From NCBI RefSeq assembly GCF_016863555.1, contig NZ_BOPC01000013.1:124001-188000 (forward strand): 64,000 bases of DNA, written 5' to 3'. The stretch comes from Micromonospora qiuiae (lineage in GTDB: Bacteria; Actinomycetota; Actinomycetes; Mycobacteriales; Micromonosporaceae). Positions 34,450-42,945 of the stretch are shown piece by piece (positions within the stretch are counted from its first letter, which is position 1; every line of letters starts with the position of its first letter). The translations under genes were made by a program, and so were the position numbers. The notes under the pieces were generated by a model. That model saw only the letters and a list, made by a program, of their open reading frames with translations. It searched no databases and had not been told where the DNA came from.

Positions 34450-35131
34450 AACTCCCCTATCTTGCTAGTTCAGACGCCCGATGCGAAAGCCGGCGCGGGG
34501 GACGTTTAACTTACTCAGCAGTACGCGTCCTCGCGCTCACCTTCGGTGATGGGCGTCCGTGGACCATGCGCCAGTATGCCGGCTTTCGGCGCCGCCACCG
34601 AGTCCAACGCGCGGTGCCGCCGGTGTTGCGAGCCGGCGCGACGGGCCCCTCGTGCTCTCGCACCCGGACGCGGGCATGCGGCTGTGTCGTGACGGCCGAT
34701 TGCGGGTATCGGGTCGGAATGGGCGGCCGTTGCACTCTGAGTGACCGTTGACGCACACGATGTGCGGTTGCGAATCGGCGGGTCGTGTGAGGGTCCACGG
34801 ACGCCGATCGCCGAGCGCGGTCGGGTAGTTGTCGTAGGTCGTTCCGCTGGTGCGACCAATGCGACAATTCGGAACGAGGCTGCGGGGATCCGAGGAGATT
34901 CTTGACCCGCGGACCCGGTTACGCGTTGTAGGAGGTGTGCGGCGGATGGCGGGCCTTGACCGTGATCTACCTGCTGTCCTGCGCGACGACGAGGGCTCTC
35001 AGCAGGGCATACGTGACGCTGTGCGGTCCGATCATCACCAGAACGACGTTGCGCAGAGTTACCATGGTCGGTCTACCCTGTCTGCTGTTCTTCCCGGTGA
35101 TCCATTCAGTCCTAGTGATCGAGAATCCGAC
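34450..35131. other. long divergent intergenic region holding a 260-bp element with terminal inverted repeats
   Basis: The gap separates the kinase from the amidohydrolase operon. ORFs on both strands lack family features. It includes the inverted-repeat-bounded segment 34549-34808. Before the operon lies a TTGACC...TGTAGG promoter-like pair at about 34902-34931, followed by AGGAGG. Third-position GC of the frame opened by that AGGAGG is about 50%, so it is probably an untranslated leader. Confidence 0.5.
34549..34808. mobile_element. possible MITE-like element with 18-bp terminal inverted repeats
   Basis: The ends 34549-34566 and 34791-34808 are inverted copies matching over a continuous 14 bp (GGCGTCCGTGGACC) with two extra end bases (AT). 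They bound about 260 bp without a transposase. No clear target duplication flanks it. It contains the motif CAGTATGCC-SGC-W-TTCGG, which also occurs in a palindrome at 42771-42797. Confidence 0.4.
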
Positions 35132-36415
35132 GTGACGAGTGCGTTGACGGCGCCCGGCGGCGCTTGGACGTCATCCTCGCCGGCGACCTCACCCGCCGTG
35201 CAGCCACTGCCCGACGGCCTGGACGAGCTGTTGACCCGGCAGGTACCAGCCCTCGTCGCGACCCGTCGGCACATCCACGCCCATCCCGAGTTGGCCGGTG
35301 CGGAGTTCGAGACCACCGCCCTGGTGCACCGGCGGCTGACCGAGATCGGCCTGCGGCCCCGGCTGCTGCCCAAGGGCAACGGCGTGATCTGTGACATCGG
35401 CGCCGGGGATGGCCCGCTGGTCGCCTTCCGTGCCGATCTGGACGCCCTGCCGATGACCGACGGCAAGGACGTCGACTACCGGTCGACCGTGCCGGGCGTC
35501 TGCCACGCCTGCGGTCACGACGCGCACACCACGATCCTGCTCGGACTCGCGCCGTTGCTCGCCCGCCTCGTCGATCGGGGCCGGTTGCCCGGGCGAGTGC
35601 GGTTGATCTTCCAGCCGGCCGAGGAGGCGGTGCCCTCGGGCGCCCCGGAGGTGATCGAGGCGGGCGGCCTGGACGAGGTCTCGTCGATTTTCGCCGTGCA
35701 CTGCGCACCGCAACTGCCGGTGGGTTCGGTCGGGGTGCGTACCGGCCCGTTGACGGCAGCCTCGGCCACCCTGGAGGTCCGCCTCGGCGGCCCGGGCGGG
35801 CACACCGCCCGCCCACACCTGACCACCGACCTGATCGACCTGCTCGGCCGGGTGGCCGTCGACCTGCCCGCCCAACTCGCCCGGCGGATGGATCCGCGCT
35901 GGCCGGTCTCCGTCGTCTGGGGTGCGGTGCACGCCGGGGTGGCGTTCAACGCCATCCCCGCCCAGGGGTACCTGCGTGGGACGGTCCGTTCGCTGCACCG
36001 CGAGGCCTGGCAGGACGCCGGTGAGATCATCGCGAAGCTGGTGTCGGACCTGGTCAGCGGCACCGGGGCCGACGTCGAGGTGGAGTACGTCCGAGGATTC
36101 CCGCCGGTCGTGAACGACAAGCACGCCACCGATCTGATCAGCGCCGCCGCCGCCCGCGGGCTGGGTCCCGAGAACGTCTTCGAGGCCGAGGTCAGCATGG
36201 GTGGCGAGGACTTCTCCTACTACCTCGAGCGGGTGCCCGGATCGATGATCCGACTCGGGGTGGCGCCGCCCGGCGCGACCGCCTGGTGCGACACCCACCA
36301 CCCCGGCTTCGACATCGACGAGCGGTCGATCGAGTACGGCGTACGGCTTCTCGCGCACACCGCTCTCGCTGCTCTCGGCGCCCCGCCACCGGCGGACACG
36401 GGAGGTGCCCGATGA
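35132..36415 (+). CDS. M20-family amidohydrolase/peptidase
   Basis: About 427 residues. The amidohydrolase (hippurate hydrolase/IAA-amino-acid hydrolase) subgroup of M20 is indicated by RRHIHAHPELAGAEFET, metal ligands in CHACGHDAHT (about residues 125-134), PAEEAVPSGA, FAVHCAPQLPVG and MGGEDFSYYLERVPG. It would remove acyl or amide groups from amino-acid conjugates in the cytoplasm. Start GTG 35132 is preferred: the 62 codons between ATG 34946 and this point have untypical codon use, although ATG 34946 has a good AGGAGG. Its stop overlaps the next ATG. Confidence 0.85.
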   Translation: MTSALTAPGGAWTSSSPATSPAVQPLPDGLDELLTRQVPALVATRRHIHAHPELAGAEFETTALVHRRLTEIGLRPRLLPKGNGVICDIGAGDGPLVAFRADLDALPMTDGKDVDYRSTVPGVCHACGHDAHTTILLGLAPLLARLVDRGRLPGRVRLIFQPAEEAVPSGAPEVIEAGGLDEVSSIFAVHCAPQLPVGSVGVRTGPLTAASATLEVRLGGPGGHTARPHLTTDLIDLLGRVAVDLPAQLARRMDPRWPVSVVWGAVHAGVAFNAIPAQGYLRGTVRSLHREAWQDAGEIIAKLVSDLVSGTGADVEVEYVRGFPPVVNDKHATDLISAAAARGLGPENVFEAEVSMGGEDFSYYLERVPGSMIRLGVAPPGATAWCDTHHPGFDIDERSIEYGVRLLAHTALAALGAPPPADTGGAR

Positions 36416-37173
36416 ACCCCACCCTGTCGCACCCCGACGACCTCGTCGATCAGGTGGAGGAGTTGATCGAGGCGTTGACACCCGGCTCCTCGCCGGAACC
36501 GCCCACGGACATCTGGTACGTCTGCTACGGCTCCAACATGAGCCTCGACCGGCTGTCGTACTACCTGGTCGGCGGGCGTCCCCCGGCGGGCGCGCTGACC
36601 TATCCGGGCTGCCGGGACAAGAGCCTGCCGAGCGACAGCCGGGCCGTCCGACTGCCCGGCACGATCTACTTCGCCCTGGAGGCGCGCGCCTGGACCGGCG
36701 GGATGGCCTTCTACGACCACGAGCACCCCGGCGGGACGCCGGCGCGGGCCTACCGGCTCACCGTCTCGCAGTTCTCCGACATCATCGCGCAGGAGATGTG
36801 CCTGGAGCCCGGGGACGACATCGACCTCAGCGAGGCGATGAGCCACGGACGGTTGACCCTCGGCCCGGGCTGCTACCAGACCCTGCTACACCTCGGTGCG
36901 CTCGCCGGGCTGCCCGCCTTCACCTTCACCTCGCCCTGGCGCAGTCACGAGGTCGAGCATCGCAAGCCGGCCGCGGTCTACCTGCGCCACCTGGCCACCG
37001 GGCTCGCCGAGGCGCACCGCTGGTCGCCGTACCGGATCGCCGCCTACCTCAGCAGCCGGCCCGGCTCGATGGGCAACTGGACGCCGGACGAGGTTCGGCT
37101 CCTGCTGACCGAGCCCGATGCTGCACCGGCATCCCCAGCAGCAAAGGAGGACCGGTCGTGCACCCCAGCGTGA
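36412..37173 (+). CDS. gamma-glutamylcyclotransferase-like protein
   Basis: This 253-residue protein has the substrate-loop motif YGSNMS (residues 39-44) of the GGCT/BtrG fold and the EARAWTGGMAFYDHE and AYRLTVSQF blocks. Family members release 5-oxoproline from gamma-glutamyl amines or peptides, or act in related transfers. The start overlaps the upstream amidohydrolase stop (ATGA). The end overlaps the next gene by 16 nt, indicating a tight operon. A second, smaller GGCT-like gene lies at 42384. Confidence 0.75.
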   Translation: MNPTLSHPDDLVDQVEELIEALTPGSSPEPPTDIWYVCYGSNMSLDRLSYYLVGGRPPAGALTYPGCRDKSLPSDSRAVRLPGTIYFALEARAWTGGMAFYDHEHPGGTPARAYRLTVSQFSDIIAQEMCLEPGDDIDLSEAMSHGRLTLGPGCYQTLLHLGALAGLPAFTFTSPWRSHEVEHRKPAAVYLRHLATGLAEAHRWSPYRIAAYLSSRPGSMGNWTPDEVRLLLTEPDAAPASPAAKEDRSCTPA

Positions 37174-38195
37174 CAACGGCCGACCCGGACACCACCGGCC
37201 TGTTCCTGAAGCACCAACGGGAACACGACTGCTCCGACTGCGGCCACCCGTACCTCGACGCCGACCTCACGTCCGTCGGCCCACACGTGCGTCGACTGCG
37301 AGTCGGCGGCGGCACCATCGTGGCCGACGCCACAGCCCCGGTACGCGAACTGCACGTCCTTCCGCACTGCGGCACCGAGCTGCCGCCGGACCTGCTCGCC
37401 GCCGTCGACCCGGCGGACTACGGGAAGCTGGCCCAGTTGGTGCACGACAACCTGGATCTCGGCACCGCCGCCATCTACCGGCACCTGGTGGAGGACATCG
37501 TCGCGGGGCGAGCGCCCGGGGTGGCGGTCGCCGGCTTCCACCTGTCCCGCATCCTGCTCGACGCCAACCGGGACGCGGCCCACGAGCAGGTTCCGGAGAA
37601 CCCGTACGCCGGCAGCGCCGAACTGTACCGGGACTACCACCTCAGCGAGGGGCTGCGGCTGCGGGAGGAGGAGCTGCTGCCCTGGCTGACGGCCGTCGAC
37701 GACCTGCTGCGGGAGATGGACGGCCAGGGCGCCGTCTACCACCACCACACCTACGACGTGTACTCGATCAGCCCGCGTCCCTGGGACCGGGGCTTCACCA
37801 CCAAGCGCCCGGCCTTCCAACTGATCTGGCGACGGTCGCCGGTGGACCGGGCCGGTAACTATCTGGCCGCGGGCGACCCGGGACTGGCCCGGTTGGCCGA
37901 CATCGAGGCGGTCCGCGACGACATCCGCGACTTCCTGGAGCAGGAGATCGGGGTCGGTAACGGCACCGGCCAGGTCGACTACCCGTTGCTGCTGCCGGTG
38001 CTGCCGTTCCGTGGCACCCGGCAGGGCGATCCGGCCTCCCCGCGCCACCTCGTCTACGACCTGCGCAAGGATCTGCTCGCCACGGAATCGCAGATCCGCT
38101 CCTGGGTGACCACGGCCCCGTGGCGTTTCCGGGAGACGAGCCATGCGGAGGTACGCTCGGACCCAGCGGCCACCCCCTCCGCCAACCTGAGCTGA
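37158..38195 (+). CDS. N-formylglutamate-amidohydrolase-like protein
   Basis: 345 residues, beginning at GTG 37158 with AGGAGG 7 nt upstream. The N-terminus has a short CSDCGHPY pair of cysteines. Features like N-formylglutamate amidohydrolase include VLPHCGTELP, FHLSRILLDANRDAAHE and a histidine-rich AVYHHHTYDVYS that could bind metal. Assignment to the family is by motif style only. In the operon it follows an M20 amidohydrolase and a cyclotransferase, so all three are likely to act on N-acylated or gamma-linked glutamate-type compounds (inference). Confidence 0.55.
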   Translation: MHPSVTTADPDTTGLFLKHQREHDCSDCGHPYLDADLTSVGPHVRRLRVGGGTIVADATAPVRELHVLPHCGTELPPDLLAAVDPADYGKLAQLVHDNLDLGTAAIYRHLVEDIVAGRAPGVAVAGFHLSRILLDANRDAAHEQVPENPYAGSAELYRDYHLSEGLRLREEELLPWLTAVDDLLREMDGQGAVYHHHTYDVYSISPRPWDRGFTTKRPAFQLIWRRSPVDRAGNYLAAGDPGLARLADIEAVRDDIRDFLEQEIGVGNGTGQVDYPLLLPVLPFRGTRQGDPASPRHLVYDLRKDLLATESQIRSWVTTAPWRFRETSHAEVRSDPAATPSANLS

Positions 38196-38642
38196 CCTCG
38201 CACGGGGAGGGTCGAAGTGGTGGTTCGACCATGAGTCTGCCGCGAGGTGTCCATTCTGCTCGCCGACCTCCGTACCGAGGCGCTCGATCTGATCACCTTG
38301 AAGGCTGCGGAGAGCAGCCCGGACGGGATCGCAGTCCCCGTACGTGAGGTGGCCGGTCAACTCGTCGCGCTCGCGGAGCGTGGATCTGAACCCGTGTAGC
38401 TCGCCCCGGTCGTCCACCGCGTAGCCGAGGAACACCACGGACGAGTCGATCACCGCGAAGTTGACGTTCAGCCAACGCAGGAAGATCAGCATGGTCAGGA
38501 AGATCAGCGGCGCCGCCCAGTTCAGGCTCTCGATGAAGATGTTGTCGGCGATGCTGACCGCCAGGGCCACGACGAGAGCGAAGGTGATGAGCCGGGACTC
38601 CAGCTCCTCCATCCGGGGATGCTCGATGCGGTCGCTCGGCAA
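38196..38642 (-). CDS. small membrane protein with unclear C-terminus
   Basis: TTG 38642 with GGGGAGGTGG upstream (or ATG 38612) opens a frame encoding two hydrophobic helices (LITFALVVALAVSIADNIFI and APLIFLTMLIFLRWLNV), then SSVVFLGYAVDDRGELHGFRSTLRERDELTG. No stop occurs until 37044, deep in the opposite-strand gene, which is unlikely to be real coding. The true end is therefore unknown. A frameshift or decay near 38200-38300 is possible. The given left boundary is arbitrary, placed at the end of the opposing gene. Confidence 0.4.
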
Positions 38643-38803
38643 GGGACGCCACCTCCCCGGAGATCGACGACGCCCATCATGACGGGCTGTCACGCCGAGT
38701 ATGGCGGAGCGCCGCCGTACGTGTTGCCGTCCGCAGTGGACCCGGCCCAGTGGTGACCGTTCGGCCGGCGCGAACGGCCACCACCGTTTCCCGAAATGGC
38801 CCG

Positions 38804-39781
38804 TCAGGAGGACGACCGGGTGTGCGGCACCGGCGTCGGCGCCCCGCCCTCGGGCGGTGGCGCAGCGGCGGGCGGTGGCGTGGTGACGAGCGGTGCGACG
38901 GGGGTGGCCTCCGGGCGACGCTTGCCGTGCCGACGGCGCAGCCACCACAGCACCCCCAGCGGTACGCCGAGCACCAGCAGCCACGGCAGGACCGCCCCGA
39001 GCACGGTGAGCAGGACGGTCATCGAGGTCAGGAAAACCTTCCAACCGCCGCGGAGCCCGACCAGGAAGCCGATCTCGTTCTTCTCCTCGGCGATGCTCGC
39101 ATCCGGCCCGACCAGGGTGACGGTGACCGCCGACAGTGCGGTCAGGTCGGTCAGCCGCCGCTTCTTCGCCTCCAGCGAGGCGAGGTCGGCCTCCCGCCGG
39201 CCCAGTTCGTTTTCCAGAGTGACCAGATCGCTGATCGAGCTGGCCCGCTCGAGCAGCCGCCGCGCGCTCTCCACCCGGGCCCGCTGGCTGGTGATGCGGG
39301 CATCGAGGTCGATGCTCTCCTCGGTGACATCCTGAGTGTTGATCTCACGCTGCTGCTGGACGCCGAGATCCGCGAGCTCTTCCACCACCGCGTAGAACCG
39401 GTCCGCCGGCACCCGCAGCTGCAACTCCGCGACCGCGTCGGCGTCGGAACTGCGTCGCTGGTCCGCGCCGACGAAGCCACCGGCCCGGGTGGCCGTGGCG
39501 GCGGCCCTGCGCGCGGCCGCCGCGACATCGTCCACCTTCACCTGGAGCGATCCGGTGTAGATGATCGAACGCTGGTCGACCCGGGTGTCGGTCGCCGCTC
39601 CGGTGCCGCCCTGCCTCTCCTCCGGGGCGGCGTTGCCGCCCTCGTGCGCCGGCCCGGCGGCGGCCCCCGCGTCGGTCGCCGTCGTACTGTCGCTGCCGCT
39701 GCCGCTCCCGCAGCCGGCGAGCAGCAGCAGGACGACCGCCACCGCCACCGCCGGAGATCGCCGCGATCTTCGCACGCTCAT
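38804..39781 (-). CDS. DUF4349 lipoprotein
   Basis: 325 residues. A signal with lipobox (VVLLLLAGCGSGSG) begins the protein, so it is probably lipid-anchored outside the cell. The DUF4349 domain follows (IIYTGSLQVKVDDVAAAARR, ELQLRVPADRFYAVVEELADLG, with a long coiled-coil ERASSISDLVTLENELGRREADLASLEAKKRRL). Near the C-terminus is a membrane helix (VLLTVLGAVLPWLLVLGVPLGVLWWL) and a Pro-rich tail. ATG 39781 is preceded by GAAAGGGG. Function unknown; it diverges from the MBL gene. Confidence 0.8.
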   Translation of the reverse strand: MSVRRSRRSPAVAVAVVLLLLAGCGSGSGSDSTTATDAGAAAGPAHEGGNAAPEERQGGTGAATDTRVDQRSIIYTGSLQVKVDDVAAAARRAAATATRAGGFVGADQRRSSDADAVAELQLRVPADRFYAVVEELADLGVQQQREINTQDVTEESIDLDARITSQRARVESARRLLERASSISDLVTLENELGRREADLASLEAKKRRLTDLTALSAVTVTLVGPDASIAEEKNEIGFLVGLRGGWKVFLTSMTVLLTVLGAVLPWLLVLGVPLGVLWWLRRRHGKRRPEATPVAPLVTTPPPAAAPPPEGGAPTPVPHTRSSS

Positions 39782-39896
39782 CCCCGTTCCCCTTTCATTT
39801 TTCCCGCATCGGTGATAGCTCGGACGGCCCGCGCCACCCCACGGGTTCCGGCAGACTGCGCTCAGGACGTCACGATTCGATATGGGAGGCATCACG

Positions 39897-40529
39897 ATGC
39901 GGCTCACCAAGTACGCCCACTCGTGCCTGCGGGTCGAGCACGACGGAGGGGTGCTGGTCGTCGATCCGGGAATGTTCAGCGAACCGGCGGTGGCGCTGGA
40001 CGGGGTCGACGCGGTGCTGATCACCCACGAGCACCCCGACCACGTCGATGTCGAAGCGGTCAACCGGCAGTTGACGCGGCGCCCGTTCGTCATCCACGCC
40101 CCGGCCGCGCTCGCCGACACCCTGGGGGACGCGGCCGAGATGCTGCGTCCGGTCGTGCCGGGGGAGTCGTTCACCGCCGCCGGCGTCCCGGTACGCGCCT
40201 ACGGCGGCCGGCACGCGGTGATCCACCCCGACATCCCGGTGGTGGAGAACCTCGGTTACCTGATCAACGATGTCGTCTACCACCCCGGCGACGCCCTGTT
40301 CGTCCCGGACGACGTTCAGGTCGACACCCTCTTCGCGCCGATCCACGCGCCCTGGTCGAAGTTCTCCGAGGTGGTCGACTTCATCCGCGCGGTGTCCCCG
40401 CGCCGGGTCTTCGCCCTGCACGACGCGCTGCTCAACGACAACGGGTACGCGGTGCTCGACCGGCAGTACACCGCCCTGTCCGGCAGCGCGTACCAACGGC
40501 TGGAGCCGGGCAGCCGGATCGACGGCTGA
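39897..40529 (+). CDS. MBL-fold metal-dependent hydrolase
   Basis: 210 residues of the UlaG-like metallo-beta-lactamase fold. The metal site HEHPDHVD is at residues 44-51; further histidines occur in YGGRHAVIH and YHPGDALF, and ALHDAL near the end. ATG 39897 was chosen over 39882 because GGGAGG lies 7 nt upstream. Substrate unknown. It is followed after 4 nt by a coiled-coil protein gene, suggesting co-transcription. Confidence 0.82.
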   Translation: MRLTKYAHSCLRVEHDGGVLVVDPGMFSEPAVALDGVDAVLITHEHPDHVDVEAVNRQLTRRPFVIHAPAALADTLGDAAEMLRPVVPGESFTAAGVPVRAYGGRHAVIHPDIPVVENLGYLINDVVYHPGDALFVPDDVQVDTLFAPIHAPWSKFSEVVDFIRAVSPRRVFALHDALLNDNGYAVLDRQYTALSGSAYQRLEPGSRIDG

Positions 40530-40533
40530 ACCG

Positions 40534-41466
40534 ATGCCCGACCTCCCGCGCGACCTCGTCGAGCGGCTCTACCGAACGCCGCCGGACCGGTTCGTCGCCG
40601 CCCGGGACACCGCCGCCGCCGAGGCGCGTCGCGCCGGCGACCCCGGGTCCGCTCGGCAGATCGCCCGGTTGCGCCGGCCCACGGTGGCCGCCTGGCTGGT
40701 CAACCTGCTCGCCATCGAACGCCCCGAACTGGTGGCCGACCTGGTGCAGCTGGCCGATGCTCTGCGCGACGCCCAACGCGAACTGCGCGGCTCGCGCCTG
40801 CGGGAACTGTCGGGGCAGCGGCGGGCCGCGGTCGGCGCGCTCGTCGCCGAGGTACGCCGGCTCGCCGCCGGGGTCGAAGGGGCGCCCGCGGGCGGAAAGC
40901 TGCCGCTGGGCGAGGTCGAGTCGACGCTGAACGCCGCGCTCTCCGACGCGGAGGTGGCCGAGCAGGTGCGTGCCGGCCGGCTGCTGCGGTCCGTGCACTA
41001 CGCCGGGTTCGGCGAGGTGCCCAGGCCCCAGCTGCGCCTGGTGACCGGCGGTGAGGAGCCGCCGGCCGCCACGGCCCGCGAGCGCCGGCCGGACCGGGGC
41101 GCGTTGCGGGCCGAGCAGGCGCGGCGGGCGGCGCGGGCGGAACTGGCCCGCCGCCGTACGGCACTGGAGAAGGAACTGGCACGGGCGCGTACCGACCAGG
41201 AACGGGCCGAGGCGGAGCTGGCCGGCGCGGCGGCGACCGAGCGGGACGGGAGCGCCGCCCTGGACGCCGTCGAGACGGAACTGGCCGAGCTGGAGCGTCA
41301 CCGAGCCATCGCCGAGCAGGAACTGAGCCGAGCGCGGTTGGCCCGCCGGGCGGCCGAGCGGGCCGCCAGTGCCGCCCGGCGCCGTACCGGTGAGGTCGAG
41401 GCCGCGATGGAGGCGTTGGCAGCCGAGGAGGGGGATGCCGGCGGCGGCGACGGGGCGGCAGACTGA
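40534..41466 (+). CDS. conserved coiled-coil protein of unknown function
   Basis: 310 residues. The N-terminal 150 residues are helical with RLYRTPPDRFVAARDTAAAEARRAGD and RPTVAAWLVNLLA, a pattern I know from unnamed actinobacterial proteins. The second half is an Arg/Glu/Ala-rich coiled coil (ALRAEQARRAARAELARRR onward to EAAMEALAAEEG). No catalytic motif is seen. It begins 4 nt after the MBL gene. Confidence 0.7.
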   Translation: MPDLPRDLVERLYRTPPDRFVAARDTAAAEARRAGDPGSARQIARLRRPTVAAWLVNLLAIERPELVADLVQLADALRDAQRELRGSRLRELSGQRRAAVGALVAEVRRLAAGVEGAPAGGKLPLGEVESTLNAALSDAEVAEQVRAGRLLRSVHYAGFGEVPRPQLRLVTGGEEPPAATARERRPDRGALRAEQARRAARAELARRRTALEKELARARTDQERAEAELAGAAATERDGSAALDAVETELAELERHRAIAEQELSRARLARRAAERAASAARRRTGEVEAAMEALAAEEGDAGGGDGAAD

Positions 41467-41551
41467 TTCTCGTGGACGGACCTACCGCCGGATCCCTCAT
41501 GGACGGTGCTGCGGACGAATTCCTCGTGGGCGGGCGTTCGGGCGGAGCGGG

Positions 41552-42289
41552 ATGACCCCGGAACAGGCGGCCGCGGCCGGCAAACCGGCGGTGCTGGCGC
41601 TCGGAGAGGCCTACAACCGGTGTCCCACCACCCTGAACCGGGCCCGGTTGCTCGGCATCTCGGGCTGGGCGTTCTACATCACCGGCCGGGCCGGCGCGCT
41701 GGGCGACGTCCGAGCCGAGACGGTGGCCGCCGCGCTCGGCTTCATCGCCCCCGACGCGGTCGCCGACGGCTGGGACGCCGCCGTCCGCACCGCACGGCCC
41801 TTCGAGGTGGCCGCCGCCAGCCTGGCCGAGTGCTGCCGCTGGGGCGACGAGAACCTGTCCGCGCTGCCCGGCGTCGACCGGCTCGCCACGCTGGTCGAAC
41901 GGGCGGTCGCGGCAGCCGACGCCAGCGGGATGCCGCTGTTCGCGGCGTGGCGGGCCATGCCGCCGCAGGCGCAGCACCCCGGTGCCCGGGCCGCCGCCGG
42001 GCTGCGCCTGCTCCGGGAGCATTTCACCGGCGCCCATCTGGTCGCCGTGCGGGCCAGCGGGATGAGTCCGCTGGAGGCGGTGCTGGCCGGCCCGGAGGGC
42101 GAGAGCGGCGCGGTCGCCTGTGGGTGGCCGCCGCCGTACCCACCGGTCGGACCGCTGGTCCGGCGCCGGCTGTGGGCCGAGGCGGTGACCGACCGGCTCG
42201 TCTCACCCGCGTTCGGGGCGCTTGGTCCCGGCGACTGCGCCGAGCTGCTGGAACTACTGGCCGTGACGCGGGCGCACACCCAGGGCTGA
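41552..42289 (+). CDS. SCO6745-family helical protein
   Basis: 245 residues. Blocks match the SCO6745-type family as I remember it: GWAFYITGRAGALGDVRAETV near residue 38, ALGFIAPDAVADGW, MPLFAAWRAMP and LREHFTGAHLVAVRASGMSPLEAV. The family is helical and of unknown activity. The ATG start gives the usual length. Confidence 0.65.
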   Translation: MTPEQAAAAGKPAVLALGEAYNRCPTTLNRARLLGISGWAFYITGRAGALGDVRAETVAAALGFIAPDAVADGWDAAVRTARPFEVAAASLAECCRWGDENLSALPGVDRLATLVERAVAAADASGMPLFAAWRAMPPQAQHPGARAAAGLRLLREHFTGAHLVAVRASGMSPLEAVLAGPEGESGAVACGWPPPYPPVGPLVRRRLWAEAVTDRLVSPAFGALGPGDCAELLELLAVTRAHTQG

Positions 42290-42383
42290 CGAACCGCCCG
42301 AAACGGGTACGGACCACCCGGGCTTCGGGGCCGGGGCCCGGTCCGACGGCGGCCGATAGCAGACTGGGGGCGTGGAAGACGTA

Positions 42384-42839
42384 CTACGCCGACGCGGTGC
42401 CGGTGGGGCGGGACCGCAGCTCGAGGACGTAGTCGTCCGGCGCGCCCGCCTTCTCGGCGGCGTTCGCGATCTCCGACAGGTACCACGAGGTGGGCAACCC
42501 GCCCTCGTAGCCGTCGAAGACGTAGACCCAGGCGGTCACGTCGCCATCCAGAGTCGACACGCGGACGGTCAGCTTCCGGTAGGTGCCGGAGGTCACGCCC
42601 TCGATCTCGTCCAGCTGGGCCGCGTCGTAGGGGTGGATGTCGTAGAGCGCGACGAACACCCGGTCGCCGGGCGACTCGACCACCGTGCTGACCGCACCCT
42701 CCCAGCCGATGACGTCCTCACCGGCGAAGGTGAGGCGCCATCCTTCCAGCCAGCCGATGCCCACCATTGGCGAATGCGGGCAGTATGCCCGCATTCGGGC
42801 GGGGTCCAGGTTCGAGCCGTAGGCGGCGTAATGACGCAC
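42384..42839 (-). CDS. small gamma-glutamylcyclotransferase-family protein
   Basis: About 151 residues: YAAYGSNLDPARM near the N-terminus (the GGCT substrate loop), then VFVALYDIHPYDAAQLDEIEGV and VYVFDGYEGGLPTSWYLSEIA, all typical of the fold. It may cleave gamma-glutamyl amines or act in glutathione turnover. The GTG at 42839 was chosen because the family starts just before the YGSN loop. No strong ribosome site is seen. Codons for RAYCPH span an 11-bp palindrome. Confidence 0.82.
   Translation of the reverse strand: MRHYAAYGSNLDPARMRAYCPHSPMVGIGWLEGWRLTFAGEDVIGWEGAVSTVVESPGDRVFVALYDIHPYDAAQLDEIEGVTSGTYRKLTVRVSTLDGDVTAWVYVFDGYEGGLPTSWYLSEIANAAEKAGAPDDYVLELRSRPTGTASA
42771..42797. repeat. 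11-bp palindrome within the cyclotransferase gene
   Basis: CGAATGCGGGC (42771-42781), AGTAT, GCCCGCATTCG (42787-42797): perfect arms in coding sequence. The core AGTATGCC-SGC-W-TTCGG is shared with the start of the 260-bp element near 34571. Confidence 0.5.
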
Positions 42840-42945
42840 GGCGATGACGATAGCCCGGCTGGCGCGTGGGGGAGAATACGGCGGTGCGTGTCGCACGTGT
42901 CGAGAAGAAGAAAATCACTGTGAGCATGGACGAGGGGCGGTCGTG

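Noticed and set aside
34946-35131. Longer N-terminus for the M20 amidohydrolase from ATG 34946
   Set aside because: Although AGGAGG lies upstream, third-position GC is near 50% and the added residues do not belong to the family; kept only as an alternative.
34935-35135. 66-codon hydrophobic ORF whose TGA overlaps the amidohydrolase GTG
   Set aside because: Coupling is attractive, but the GTG start overlaps the AGGAGG and codon use is not typical; evidence insufficient.
37044-38195. Extension of the small membrane protein antisense through the amidohydrolase-like gene
   Set aside because: The opposite strand encodes a coherent protein with AGGAGG start; the antisense part shows no protein-like features.
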